DNA from: Nautiliales bacterium
Lineage (GTDB): Bacteria > Campylobacterota > Campylobacteria > Campylobacterales > JAADDX01
Length of the DNA: 60,273 nt
Assembly: GCA_030826765.1 (NCBI GenBank)
Contig: JAUUDM010000030.1
Coordinates: forward strand, 1 to 60,273
Direction: 5' to 3'
Shown: positions 17,014 through 26,900 of the stretch, piece after piece
Position numbering within the stretch: position 1 is the first letter of the stretch
How the letters are laid out: each line of letters opens with the position of its first letter
Made by a program: the position numbers and the translations under genes
Notes under the pieces: model-generated
What the model was told of the DNA's origin: nothing
Databases searched by the model: none
The model's input: only the letters and a program-made list of their open reading frames with translations

Positions 17014-17883
17014 TTAAATATTTTTTAATAACTCTTTAATTCTTGTATCTTTTTGAAAGATTCCATATTTTTCAAAAACTTTTACTTCATTTTGATTAAA
17101 AACAATTCTATTTTCAAATTCTTCTTTTAATTTACCTTCATTATAAAGTTTTACCCATCTTCTATAATGAGGTCCCATTCTTATATGTTTTTTATCTTCT
17201 AAAAGAGCTTTTCTTATTTTTATATGTTTTTCAAATTGCTCATAACTTCTTATTACAAAATGAAAAACTTCAATATTGCTAAATCTTTTTATTTTATCGT
17301 AATGTCTCCAATAGTCCCATAAATTTTTAAGATGTAAAGCTTTATGATTTCCACCTCTAATAATTAAAAGTCCTTTTGGGTCGGTTATTACTTTTGGACC
17401 TATTTTTGAAAGAATAATTGATGGATATTCTTGAGTAAGTTGAGTTTCTTTTCTATAAAATACTGGGTTATGTACATGATATTCGGCATCATAATAATTT
17501 CCATTACTTACACTTTCATCAATTACCATATTATATCTTTGACAAGTTAAAACTGCTCCACTTACATTTAAAGCTTCTTTTAAATTCCCCTCTTTTGGAA
17601 TCCAAAATTCATCTGCATCATTATTTATAACCCATCTTGGATTATATTTATTTTTTGCAACAGAAGATAATTTTTTCATCCATTTTGCTTGATTATATAA
17701 ACCTTTTTCATCTATAATTGTAATTTCATATTCCTTAGATAATTCATCAAGTTTTTCTCTGGTTCCATCAGTTGAATTGTTATCCATAACCACAAAAGCA
17801 TCAACTCCAAGTTTAGAATGTACTTTTATGTTTCTTTCGATAATATCTATTTCATCTTTGACTAAAATTGTCATAACAATCAT
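17014..17883 (-). CDS. Glycosyltransferase family 2-like protein (PF13704 type)
   Basis: The 289-residue protein starts TILVKDEIDIIERNIKVHS, then FVVMDNNSTDGTREKL (sugar-nucleotide loop) and WVINNDADEFW, the DxD-like metal site, all within the first 95 residues. A basic C-terminal half contains several RKxxxR-type stretches. This is the GT-A fold typical of LOS/LPS outer-core transferases. It is separately transcribed and divergent from the other glycan genes, with AAGGTTG 7 nt before the ATG. Donor and acceptor are unknown. Confidence 0.85.
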   Translation of the reverse strand: MIVMTILVKDEIDIIERNIKVHSKLGVDAFVVMDNNSTDGTREKLDELSKEYEITIIDEKGLYNQAKWMKKLSSVAKNKYNPRWVINNDADEFWIPKEGNLKEALNVSGAVLTCQRYNMVIDESVSNGNYYDAEYHVHNPVFYRKETQLTQEYPSIILSKIGPKVITDPKGLLIIRGGNHKALHLKNLWDYWRHYDKIKRFSNIEVFHFVIRSYEQFEKHIKIRKALLEDKKHIRMGPHYRRWVKLYNEGKLKEEFENRIVFNQNEVKVFEKYGIFQKDTRIKELLKNI

Positions 17884-17901
17884 AAAACAACCTTTTTTTG
17901 T

Positions 17902-17907
17902 TATAAT
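17902..17907 (+). promoter_or_regulatory. -10 box for the glycan operon
   Basis: TATAAT in ttgttataattatac lies about 45 nt before the leader ORF start at 17953. No good -35 box is visible, which is usual for this phylum. Confidence 0.5.
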
Positions 17908-17952
17908 TATACATTAAAAAGTCAATATATAAATTGTAAGGGGTTTAAAATA

Positions 17953-17997
17953 GTGAAGAAATTTGATAATAATTTAAAAATTTGTTGTTTAATATGA
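17953..17997 (+). CDS. 14-codon leader ORF overlapping the next gene
   Basis: GTG at 17953 lies 9 nt after AAGGGG (17939-17943), the best ribosome site in this gap. The ORF reads MKKFDNNLKICCLI and stops with TGA at 17995-17997, overlapping the ATG of the sialyltransferase-like gene at 17994 (ATGA). The downstream gene has no ribosome site of its own, so translation may depend on this leader. It could also be the eroded start of an older gene. No peptide evidence is available. Confidence 0.45.
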   Translation: MKKFDNNLKICCLI

Positions 17998-18866
17998 AAA
18001 TTTTTATTGCTTCTACAAATTTACACTTAATTGATTCACTAATTTTAAATAATAATGATATTTTGTTTTTTTTAGCAAAAAAAGATAATGAGTTTTTAAA
18101 TTTAATAAAACAAAAGAATTTTTTTAAAAAAGTTTATACTTTTATTGATGATAAAAAAATCTCTACAAGAATAAAAAATTCTCAAAAAATGCTTTCTATT
18201 TCAAAAGAGATATTCCCAGATGAAATTATTGTAGGAAATGATAGAAAAATAGAAGTTTCTATTTTAATTCATAATTTTCAAACTACTTATTCTTATATGG
18301 ATGATGGTCTTCATAGTTATATTTTAGAAAAACAATATCCTTTTAAATATTCTATTTTTGAAAAATATCTTAAAATGTTTTTGTATAAATCTAAACTTGA
18401 TGTGCCAAAATATATAGGGTGTAGTGAATATATTAAAAATGTTTATCTTTTTGAGCCAGAATTTGCAAATGAGTGTTTAAAAAAAAAGAATCTAAAAAAA
18501 CTCGATATAAAAAAACTTCCAAATATAAAAATGGATTTAAAACTTGATTGTAAAAATATTTTACTTTTACCACATCCAAAATTCATTACTTCTGAAATTA
18601 TTGATAAATTATCTTTTTTAAATAATTTTTGTGTAAAATATCATCCAAGAGATGAAAACAGATATTTTAATGCAAAAGAAATAGGAGATATTCCATTTGA
18701 AATTTTACTTTTAAATTTAAATAAAGATATAAAAATATATGGATTTAATACGACTGCTTTATTGATAGCAAAATGGCTTGGATTTGATACTTATAATATC
18801 GTATTTAAAGAAAATGAAGTGGATAGATTTATGAAAATGAATAATATTAAGGAGATAAAAATTTGA
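17994..18866 (+). CDS. Sialyltransferase-like glycosyltransferase (polysialyltransferase/GT52-like)
   Basis: The 290-residue protein begins MKIFIASTNLHLIDSL. It has YMDDGLHSY (D103-D104-G105) and two HP motifs near 193 (LLPHPKF) and 215 (KYHPRD). The D/E-D/E-G plus HP pair marks bacterial sialyltransferases of the polysialyl and GT52/GT80-like groups, which use CMP-activated nonulosonates. A late GFNTTAL could supply the Ser/Thr acceptor position. The donor might be sialic, legionaminic or pseudaminic acid; no biosynthesis genes are in the window. Start is at 17994 because an upstream TTG (17982) has no ribosome site. A run of nine A (18479-18487) lies inside. It overlaps the next gene by 4 nt. 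Confidence 0.6.
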   Translation: MKIFIASTNLHLIDSLILNNNDILFFLAKKDNEFLNLIKQKNFFKKVYTFIDDKKISTRIKNSQKMLSISKEIFPDEIIVGNDRKIEVSILIHNFQTTYSYMDDGLHSYILEKQYPFKYSIFEKYLKMFLYKSKLDVPKYIGCSEYIKNVYLFEPEFANECLKKKNLKKLDIKKLPNIKMDLKLDCKNILLLPHPKFITSEIIDKLSFLNNFCVKYHPRDENRYFNAKEIGDIPFEILLLNLNKDIKIYGFNTTALLIAKWLGFDTYNIVFKENEVDRFMKMNNIKEIKI

Positions 18867-19951
18867 TTTTAGCTTTTGGTGTAAATAAAAAACAGATTAA
18901 TTTATTCAAAAAAATAAAAGATAAAACAAAATTAAATATAAAATTAGTTTATTCTAAAAATATATTTTCTGTTTCTTTTAAATCTTTAAAATATCTAAAA
19001 AAAGTAAATTTTAAAGAAGCTGTTGATTTAAGAGTAAAAGATTTTTATGCTAAATATGATTTTTTTCTTCCTAAAATTATTTTAGAAAATTTTTATAAAT
19101 TAAATGCTCTTTTTTGTTTTATGAGATATTTTTCAGTAATTAATCCAGAATATAAAAAAATACTTATTTGGAATGGATTTATGTTTCGTCAGGCTATAAT
19201 GCTTGAAATTGCAAAATTATATAATATTGAAGCAGTTTATTTTGAAAATGGTTTTTTACCTAATAGATTTGTAATAGATAAAAAAGGAGTTAATTTTTAT
19301 AATTCAGTTCCAAGAAATAAAGAGTTTTTTGAAAAATATAATAATGATAAATTATTACCAACTTCTTTAATTCCAAGAACTCCAAAAAATGCTAAAAAAT
19401 TTTCATCTTTAAAAAAAGAGATTTTGCCTAAAAATTTTATTTTTATTCCTTTTCAGGTAGATTATGATACTCAAATTCTTCTATTTTCTCCTTGGATTAA
19501 AAATATGGAAGAGTTGTTTTTTGTTATGAAAGATATTTCAGAAAAATTAAAAATAAATATAGTTTTTAAAGAACATCCTTCTTCAAGAAAAGAGTATCCT
19601 AAACTTCATAATATTGCAAAGAATAGTGAATTTATACAATTTGCAAATGCATATCCGACACAAGAATTGATAGAAAAAGCTGGTGCAATAATAACTATAA
19701 ATTCAAGTGTAGGAATTGAAAGTTTGCTTTTTTACAAAAAAGTAATAACACTTGGAAGTGCCTTTTATAACATTGAAGGTATAGTTGAGCATGCAGAGAA
19801 TAAAAAAGAATTAGAAAATATTTTAAAAAATCTAGAAAATTATAAATTAGATAAAAAACTTATAGAAAATTTCTTGAAATATTTGTATTATGATTATTTA
19901 ATTCCAAGTGATTTTAGTGATGTTGAGAAAATTAAAAGGAAAATTGGTTGA
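18863..19951 (+). CDS. Capsule_synth-type (KpsC/KpsS-related) glycosyltransferase
   Basis: The 362 residues include IWNGFMFRQAIMLEIAKLY and EAVYFENGFLP, then IFIPFQVDYDTQILLFSPW, VFKEHPSSRKEY and ITINSSVGIESLLFYKKVITLG. This is the pattern of PF05159 proteins, where His-Pro and the NSSVGIE loop bind the nucleotide sugar. Relatives add Kdo or related sugars to lipid-linked glycans. Start is TTG (18863) with AAGGAG (18849-18854) and a 4-nt overlap. Pairing with the previous gene suggests consecutive additions of acidic sugars; specificity is unproven. Confidence 0.8.
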   Translation: MILAFGVNKKQINLFKKIKDKTKLNIKLVYSKNIFSVSFKSLKYLKKVNFKEAVDLRVKDFYAKYDFFLPKIILENFYKLNALFCFMRYFSVINPEYKKILIWNGFMFRQAIMLEIAKLYNIEAVYFENGFLPNRFVIDKKGVNFYNSVPRNKEFFEKYNNDKLLPTSLIPRTPKNAKKFSSLKKEILPKNFIFIPFQVDYDTQILLFSPWIKNMEELFFVMKDISEKLKINIVFKEHPSSRKEYPKLHNIAKNSEFIQFANAYPTQELIEKAGAIITINSSVGIESLLFYKKVITLGSAFYNIEGIVEHAENKKELENILKNLENYKLDKKLIENFLKYLYYDYLIPSDFSDVEKIKRKIG

Positions 19952-20928
19952 TAGTACAAATTATTGGAACTTTAAGAGGTGGGGGAGCAGAAAGAGTTGC
20001 CCTTACTTTACATAAAGGTTTTAAAGAATTGAATATAGATTCTAAAATTTTAGTGTTATCTAATAAAATAGATTATGAAATAGATGATATAGATATAATA
20101 ATTGGAGCTGATTTAAAAACATTAAAAGCCGATTTAATTATAGCCCATATGGCAGATGTTTCTAAAAAAATTTATAATTTGGAAAATGTGTGGCATGTAA
20201 TACATAATAGCTATTCTTTTAAATTTAAGGAAAAAAATTTTATTTCTAAAGTAAAACATATTTATAGTTTTAGAAAATTATATAATAATAAAAATTTAAT
20301 TAGTGTGTCAAATGGTGTTAAGAATGATGTTTTAAATAATTTAAAGATAAGACCAAAAACTATTCAAACAATTTATAATCCTTTTGATATAGAAGAAATT
20401 CAAACATTAGGAAATGAAAAAATCGATTTAAATTTTGATTATATCATCAATGTAGCAGGACTTACTAAAATGAAAAATCAGGCTTTACTTTTAAAATCTT
20501 TTGCTAAATTAGATACTAATTTACATTTAGTATTACTTGGTAAAGGAAATCAAGAAAAAAATTTAAAACAATTATCAAAAAAATTAAATATTGAAAATAG
20601 AGTTCATTTTTTAGGCTGGCAAAAAAATCCTTACAAATATATAAAAAATGCAAAACTTTTTGTTTTATCTTCTAATATTGAAGGGTTTGGAAATGTAATA
20701 GTTGAGAGTTTAATTTTACATACACCAGTTGTTTCTACAAATTGTCCATCAGGTCCTAATGAAATTTTAGTAGATGAACTTAGTAGTTATTTAGCAAAAG
20801 TTAAAGATGAAAATGATTTAAAAGAAAAAATAGAATCAGCACTAAATTATTATCCTCAAATAGAGGAGAAATTTTATAAAAAATTTGATTATTTAAATAT
20901 TGCTAATCAATATAGTAGTTTGATATGA
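19948..20928 (+). CDS. Glycosyltransferase family 4 (GT-B) protein
   Basis: The 326-residue protein has a TTG start overlapping the previous stop. It opens MIVQIIGTLRGGGAERVALTL, the acceptor-domain loop of GT4 enzymes. The donor half contains VAGLTKMKNQALLLKSFAKL, VLLGKGNQEKNLK, RVHFLGWQKNPYKYIKNA and the signature LSSNIEGFGNVIVESLILHTP with the E-x7-E motif. This is a retaining transferase for cytoplasmic-side growth of the LOS outer core. The sugar is unknown. Confidence 0.9.
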   Translation: MIVQIIGTLRGGGAERVALTLHKGFKELNIDSKILVLSNKIDYEIDDIDIIIGADLKTLKADLIIAHMADVSKKIYNLENVWHVIHNSYSFKFKEKNFISKVKHIYSFRKLYNNKNLISVSNGVKNDVLNNLKIRPKTIQTIYNPFDIEEIQTLGNEKIDLNFDYIINVAGLTKMKNQALLLKSFAKLDTNLHLVLLGKGNQEKNLKQLSKKLNIENRVHFLGWQKNPYKYIKNAKLFVLSSNIEGFGNVIVESLILHTPVVSTNCPSGPNEILVDELSSYLAKVKDENDLKEKIESALNYYPQIEEKFYKKFDYLNIANQYSSLI

Positions 20929-21689
20929 AAAAACCAAAAATAGGAATTATAATTCCAACCTATAATAGAAAAGAATTAGTTAAAATATCTGTAAATTCTA
21001 CTTTAAAACAAAGTTATGATAATTTTGAAATTTGTGTTATTGATGATGGAAGTGAAGTTCCGGTTAAAAATTTTATAAAAGAAAATGAAAAAATAAAAAT
21101 AATTACTTTTGAAAAAAATCAAGGAGTTAATACTGCAAGAAACGCAGGTGTTGAATATTTTTTGAATTCAGATGTTGATTTTGTAACTTTTATTGATGAT
21201 GATGATGAATTTTGTGAAAATGCATTTGAAAAATTTGTAAAAGATTATAATAATAATTTAAATCAGAATTGGTTTGTATATAAAGTAAAAGAGAAAAATG
21301 GAAAATCAATTACTAAATTATATGATACAGGAGAGATGGATTATTTATGGTATTTTTATAGGATAAAAATCAATAGAGATACTCATCATTTCGTAAAAAA
21401 AGAGTATTTAAAAGATGTAAAATTTACTTGTGAATTCAAAAATGGGCAAGAGTGGTATTTTTGGTTTCATTTAGGCAGAAAAACAAAAATGTTTGTAATA
21501 AATAAATATATTTCAAAAAAAGAGTATTTGAATGGAGGATTATCTGATAATAAAACAAAAAAAGAAAAAAAACAAGCTTATTATTTTAAACAATATGTAA
21601 TGAAAAAATTTGGATTGTCTCATTTAAAATGGAGTTTAATTAAAAAAATATACTTTCCTTATAAAAAATTAAAAGGCTATTTACAATGA
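20925..21689 (+). CDS. Glycosyltransferase family 2 protein
   Basis: The 254-residue protein has classic GT-A features: IGIIIPTYNRKELVKISVNS near the N-terminus, FEICVIDDGSE, NQGVNTARNAGVEYF, and FVTFIDDDDEF, which gives the DxD metal site around residue 88. The C-terminal half is basic and aromatic. Start ATG overlaps the previous stop by 4 nt, and the end overlaps the ligase by 4 nt. Inverting transferase; substrate unknown. Confidence 0.9.
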   Translation: MKKPKIGIIIPTYNRKELVKISVNSTLKQSYDNFEICVIDDGSEVPVKNFIKENEKIKIITFEKNQGVNTARNAGVEYFLNSDVDFVTFIDDDDEFCENAFEKFVKDYNNNLNQNWFVYKVKEKNGKSITKLYDTGEMDYLWYFYRIKINRDTHHFVKKEYLKDVKFTCEFKNGQEWYFWFHLGRKTKMFVINKYISKKEYLNGGLSDNKTKKEKKQAYYFKQYVMKKFGLSHLKWSLIKKIYFPYKKLKGYLQ

Positions 21690-22903
21690 AAAATAGATTA
21701 ATTTTATTACTACCAAATTATTTAATTTTATTATATGCTTTTTTACTTCCTTTAAATAAAAATATTGTATCTATTATTGGAAAAATTTTGATAGTTTTAC
21801 TATTTTTCAAATATAAAAATAATATAAAAGAGTTTTTTATATCTCTTTATAAATTAGAGTGGTTTAAAGTTTATCTATTTTTAGTTGTGTTTTCTATTTT
21901 TATATCATTTTATTCTTCCTCATTTTCATATGGAATAAAATATACTTTTTCTAAATATCTACCTTATTTTGAAATTTTTGCAATAGCATTTTTAATTGAA
22001 AAAAAATATTTAAAATATGCTTTATCATCTTTTTTAAGTGGTATTTTTGTTAGTGAAATTGTATCCTATGGTATATTTTTTAATTTATGGACAACTCCTT
22101 ATTATCAAAAATATAATTTGGACAAACACGATCCAACTCCTTTTATGCACCATACTTATTATACTCTTTTTTTAAGTATAGGTATTTTGATAAGTATGAT
22201 AACTCTTCTAAAAGAGAAAAAACTTAATTTTATATTATTATTCTTTTCTATAACTATGACTATAAATATGTTTATTACAGGAGGAAGAGGAGGTCAATTA
22301 TCTTTTTTTATAACAGTATTTTTATTAGTTCTATTTTCAAAAGAGAAAAAATTGTTATCAATAATACCTATTGTAATTTTAGTTTTTATTTTAGCCTATA
22401 CATTTAGTGATATGTTTCATAGTAGATTAAATACAGCTTTACACGATATAAAAATATTAATTAATAATTATAATTTTTGTAGTAGTTGGGGAATAAGGGC
22501 TAGTGCTTGGATTTTGAGTTTTGAAATGATAAAAGAGCATTTTTTATTAGGTTTAGGATATAATAATTATGTGAATATTATGAAAGATTTAGTTAATACA
22601 CATTATCAAAATTTTCAATGTGGTATGTCTCCTTTATCTACACATTTACATAATCAATATTTAACTATGTTAATAGAGGGAGGGCTTATATATTTATCTT
22701 TATTTGTTTATGGATTAAATAAATTTTATAAATTACATTTAGAAAACGATTATTTTAATAAAATAAAATTTATAATATTTTGTAATTTTGTTATTTTATC
22801 ATTTATAGAGCCAGTTTTTTTCCAATCTTGGAGTATGTATCTATTTATTTTCTTTGCAGGTATTTTATTAGCAAAATATAGATTTGAAAAATCAAATATG
22901 TAA
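21686..22903 (+). CDS. O-antigen ligase / Wzy-like membrane protein
   Basis: The 405-residue protein has about ten hydrophobic helices. A large loop around 265-325 holds WGIRASAWILSFEMIKEH, GLGYNNYVN and LHNQYLTMLIEGGLIYLSL, the WaaL-type motif with a conserved His. This is the PF04932 family that transfers preformed glycan from undecaprenyl diphosphate to lipid A core, or polymerises repeats. The neighbouring transferases and lipid A acyltransferase favour a LOS ligase role. It is the last gene of the overlapping plus-strand run. Ligase and polymerase cannot be separated by sequence alone. Confidence 0.85.
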   Translation: MKNRLILLLPNYLILLYAFLLPLNKNIVSIIGKILIVLLFFKYKNNIKEFFISLYKLEWFKVYLFLVVFSIFISFYSSSFSYGIKYTFSKYLPYFEIFAIAFLIEKKYLKYALSSFLSGIFVSEIVSYGIFFNLWTTPYYQKYNLDKHDPTPFMHHTYYTLFLSIGILISMITLLKEKKLNFILLFFSITMTINMFITGGRGGQLSFFITVFLLVLFSKEKKLLSIIPIVILVFILAYTFSDMFHSRLNTALHDIKILINNYNFCSSWGIRASAWILSFEMIKEHFLLGLGYNNYVNIMKDLVNTHYQNFQCGMSPLSTHLHNQYLTMLIEGGLIYLSLFVYGLNKFYKLHLENDYFNKIKFIIFCNFVILSFIEPVFFQSWSMYLFIFFAGILLAKYRFEKSNM

Positions 22904-22923
22904 AAATTTAAAATTTTTATATT

Positions 22924-22961
22924 TATTAAGTGTTGAATGGATATGTTTTTAATACTTAATA
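22924..22961 (-). terminator. Imperfect hairpin between waaL-like and htrB-like genes
   Basis: tattaagtgtt (22924-22934) pairs with aatacttaata (22951-22961) with one mismatch and a 16-nt loop. It overlaps the stop of the minus gene and separates two convergent transcripts. The A/T-rich stem makes it a weak terminator at best. Confidence 0.35.
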
Positions 22962-23809
22962 CTAAGTTTAAATCTTTTATGAAACCAATAATATTCACTC
23001 GGATGTTTTTTTATCATTTCTTCTATTATATTTGCTTGCCATTGTGTAAAATTGTGAATAGATTCATTTTCTCCTATACTTCTTGGTTCTAAAAATTCTA
23101 CAACATATTTATCTTGGGTATAAGTGAAAAATGGAACTACAATAGCGCCAAATTTTTTTGAAAGAGTTGAAACTGCTTTATTAAAAGCTACTTCTTGATT
23201 AAAAAATAGTACTTTTTCAGCTTTTTGGGATTTTGAATGTTGGTCTATTAAAACTCCAAGAGCATTTCCATTTTTTAAAGCTTTAATAATATCTCTTGCA
23301 GATGCTCTTTTATTTAAAGTAGATATATTAAAACTATTTCTACTTTTTTTGAAAAATTCTCCAAGTTTTGGATTATCAAATTCTCTCATTAAAACCGTTA
23401 GTTTAGTATAAAAAGCTCCAATGACTTTTGGTGCTACTTCCCAATTTCCAAAATGAGCTGTCATAAAAACTACGGGTTTTCCACTTTTTAAAGCTTTATT
23501 TATATTTTCTTCACCAATTATTTTGACTTTATTAGCCAATTCTTCTTTGGAAATTTCTAAACTTTCTACCATATCAGCCATATAAAATACGAAATTTTTA
23601 TAAAATTGTTTTGCTATTTTTTTTCTTTCTTTTTCACTAAGATTTGGAAATGCTATTTCTAAATTTTTTAAAACTACTTTTTTTCTGAAAAAATCAAGAT
23701 GATATGCTAAAAAATAAAATAGATTTAAAATATATTTTTTTAAAAAGTCTGGAGTATATTTTATGAGAATATAAAATGTATAGAAAAGATAATATAAAAG
23801 TGTATCCAA
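22949..23809 (-). CDS. htrB: Lipid A biosynthesis acyltransferase (HtrB/LpxL family)
   Basis: The 286-residue inner-membrane enzyme transfers a fatty acyl chain to lipid A precursors. An N-terminal hydrophobic stretch (LLYYLFYTFYILI) is followed by the catalytic HxxxxE motif in MTAHFGNWEVA (about residues 118-128) and LGVLIDQHSKSQ and VVPFFTYTQ, all conserved in LpxL/LpxM proteins. It is slightly shorter than E. coli LpxL (306). It is convergent with the glycan genes, as htrB borders LOS loci in Campylobacter. Confidence 0.92.
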   Translation of the reverse strand: MDTLLYYLFYTFYILIKYTPDFLKKYILNLFYFLAYHLDFFRKKVVLKNLEIAFPNLSEKERKKIAKQFYKNFVFYMADMVESLEISKEELANKVKIIGEENINKALKSGKPVVFMTAHFGNWEVAPKVIGAFYTKLTVLMREFDNPKLGEFFKKSRNSFNISTLNKRASARDIIKALKNGNALGVLIDQHSKSQKAEKVLFFNQEVAFNKAVSTLSKKFGAIVVPFFTYTQDKYVVEFLEPRSIGENESIHNFTQWQANIIEEMIKKHPSEYYWFHKRFKLSIKY

Positions 23810-23900
23810 ATTAATACCTTGTTTTTATTAGAATTATATCAAAAAGAAAATTTTATACAAAATGATATTAAAATAGAGAGAGCAGATAATTAAGAGATTT

Positions 23901-23916
23901 AGATTATAAATAATCT
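23901..23916. promoter_or_regulatory. 16-bp palindrome over the -35 region of the SNF2 gene
   Basis: agattat-aa-ataatct is a perfect palindrome at 23901-23916. With a -10 at 23929-23934, a 17-nt spacer places the -35 at 23906-23911, inside the palindrome. It could bind a dimeric repressor or activator. No regulator gene adjoins it. Confidence 0.5.
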
Positions 23917-23928
23917 CCCAAATTATGG

Positions 23929-23934
23929 TATAAT
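23929..23934 (+). promoter_or_regulatory. -10 box of the SNF2 helicase gene
   Basis: TATAAT in atggtataatgg lies 29 nt before the ATG at 23963, with AAAGG at about 23951-23955. The gene is divergent from htrB with a 153-nt gap. Confidence 0.65.
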
Positions 23935-23962
23935 GGCTTCTTACAACTTTTAAAGGTTTATA

Positions 23963-26900
23963 ATGTTAAAATTAACTACACAAGAGATTCAAAAGAAAAT
24001 ATTACTGTTTTTTTATAAAGAGGGTTTAGAATTATTCAAAAAAGGAGCTGTTTTAAAGTGTTCTATAATAGAAAATGGGGATAATTTTATTAGATTAAAT
24101 TCTCGCGTAAAAGATGATAAAGAATATATCCAAGATATTAAAATCACAAAAGATGAAAGTTTAAATATTGAAGGTAAATGTTCTTGTCAAATAGGTTATA
24201 ATTGTAAGCATGTAGCTGCAGTTTGTTTATATTATCAAAAAAATTTACAAGATATAAAATATTCATCTATTGATATGCAAATTAATTCTCTTGAAAAAGT
24301 TAATTTAAATGAAGAATTTTATATTTATAAATTGATTGATAAAGCGATTTATCTTTATCAAGTAAAATTATTAAAAACAAAAGTTCCTTCAAAAGGTAAA
24401 AAAGTAGGATTCTTAGCTCATTCAGTTTATTTAGAAGATGAAAAAGATAAGGAGATTTTACCAATTCTTAGAGGCTTAAGTGATTTTGATGATAAAGATT
24501 GTTGTGTAGTTAATTTTAGAGGAAAGTTAGGTAATTTTGCATTAAAAACAATAATAGAATTCAAAAAATTATATATTGAAGAAGAAAAAATTCCAGCAAC
24601 TCTTACGAAAACAGATGCTTTAACATTAAAATTTGAAAAAAATGAAGAAGATGAATATGTTTTAAAAGTTGATAGTAATAAAGAATTAATTTCATCAAAT
24701 CCCCCATTTTTTATAAATGAAAAAGATAATACTTTAGAAGAAATAGAAATTGATGGGTATAAGTTAGAAAAAATTTTATCATTTCCAACTATCACATTTA
24801 AAGATATTCCAAAAGTTGCAAATGTTATTTTGAAATATTTAGATGTAGAGTTAGAGACTCCAAAAGAGATAAAAACGAAAATTGTTGAAATTTCACCAAC
24901 ACCGAGAATTTTTCTTTTTAATGATTCTTTTAAATTGGATTTTAAATATGATGATTATATATCTTCTTTTTATCCAAGGCGAGATAAAAAAGAGTTTTTT
25001 GAAGATGATTATAAAATTACTATTATTAAAGATTTACAAAAAGAAGAAAATTATAAAAAAATAATAGAAGACAGCTTTGGTTTTAACTTTGAGAAATTTA
25101 ATAATGATATTTTTGTTTATTTAGAAAAAAACTCTAAAAAATTAGAACTTTGGAATGCATTTTTCAATAGTTTAGATAAATTAAAAAATGATGGATGGAT
25201 TGTTGAAACAAGTGAAGATTTTGATTTAGTTTTTGATGAAAGCTCTAAAATAGTTTTAGAATCAGATGAAAAAGATGGATGGTTTAATCTATCATTTGAA
25301 TTTGAATTTAATGGTAAAAAAGCTCCACTTGCCCCGCTTGTTAGCTCAATTATGAATGAATTTGAAGATTTAGAGCTTTTACCTGAGAAGCTGTTTTTAG
25401 AAGTGGATAAAAACTATTTTGTTGAGGTGGATAGTGAAGATTTAAAACCTGTTATAAAAACAATAATGGCTCTATTTGATAAAAAATCAAAAAATGATTT
25501 AAAAGTTAGTTTAGCTGATGCAGTTTTATTAGATGAGCTTGAAAAGTTAGAAATAAAAGGTAATCAAAAGATATTTGAAGTTGCTAAAAAACTTAAAAAT
25601 TTTGAAGGAATCAAAGAAGTAACTCCTCCTAAAAATTTAAATGCAAATCTTAGAGATTATCAAAAAGAGGGGCTTAATTGGCTGAATTTCTTATGGGAAT
25701 ATTCTCTTAATGGAATTTTAGCTGATGATATGGGACTTGGAAAAACTATTCAAACATTGTCTCATTTACTAAGACTTAAAGAAGAAAAAAAATTAAAAAC
25801 TTCATTAGTGATAGTTCCGACTTCACTTCTTGCCAACTGGAAAAATGAAATAGAAGAGTTTACTCCAGATTTATCTAAAATATTATTATATGGAAATGAT
25901 AGAAGTTATGTTTATGATGAAATGACTGATTGTGATATTGTAATTACGACATATGCAGTTTTGACAAGAGATATTGAAAAATTAAAAAAATTTGAATTTG
26001 ATTATGTTATTTTAGATGAAGCACAAAAAATAAAAAATCCACAAGCAAAAGTTAGTCTGAGTGTGAAACTTTTAAAATCTAAACATAAATTAGCACTAAG
26101 TGGAACACCTATTGAAAATAATTTAGGTGAGATTTGGTCAATTTTTAGCTTTTTAATGCCAGGATTTTTGGGTAGTCTGAAGTTTTTCAAAGAATATTTT
26201 CAAAATCCTATAGAAAAAGATAAAGATTTTTCAAAACAACATTTGCTTCATAGAAAATTAAAACCATTTATTTTAAGAAGAACGAAAGAAAATGTAGTAA
26301 AAGAACTTCCACCGAAAACAGATATTATAAAATATACTCAATTTGGAGAAAAACAAGCCAAACTCTATGAGACTATCCGTGTAACAATGGAGAAAAAGGT
26401 AAAAGAAGCTATAGCAAAAAAAGGTTTAAATTCATCTCATCTGACTATATTAGATGCACTTCTTAAACTTAGACAAGTTTGTTGTGATCCAAGATTACTA
26501 AAACTTGATAAACAGATAAATGAATCTGCAAAACTTGATTTATTTTTGGAAATTGTTGATGAATTATTGCTTGAAAATAGAAAAATATTAGTTTTCTCTC
26601 AATTTACATCAATGCTAAAAATTATTGAAGAAGAACTTCAAAAAAGAGAAATAGAGTATGTAAAATTAACTGGAGCTACTAAAAATAGGGAAAAAGTTAT
26701 AAATAAATTCAAAAATGAAGATATTCAAATATTCTTAATTTCGCTAAAAGCGGGAGGAGTTGGACTAAATCTAACTGAAGCAGATACGATTATTCATTAT
26801 GACCCTTGGTGGAATCCTGCTGTTGAAAATCAAGCAACAGATAGAGCTTATAGAATAGGGCAAGATAAGCCTGTATTTGTATATAAATTGATTGTAGAGA

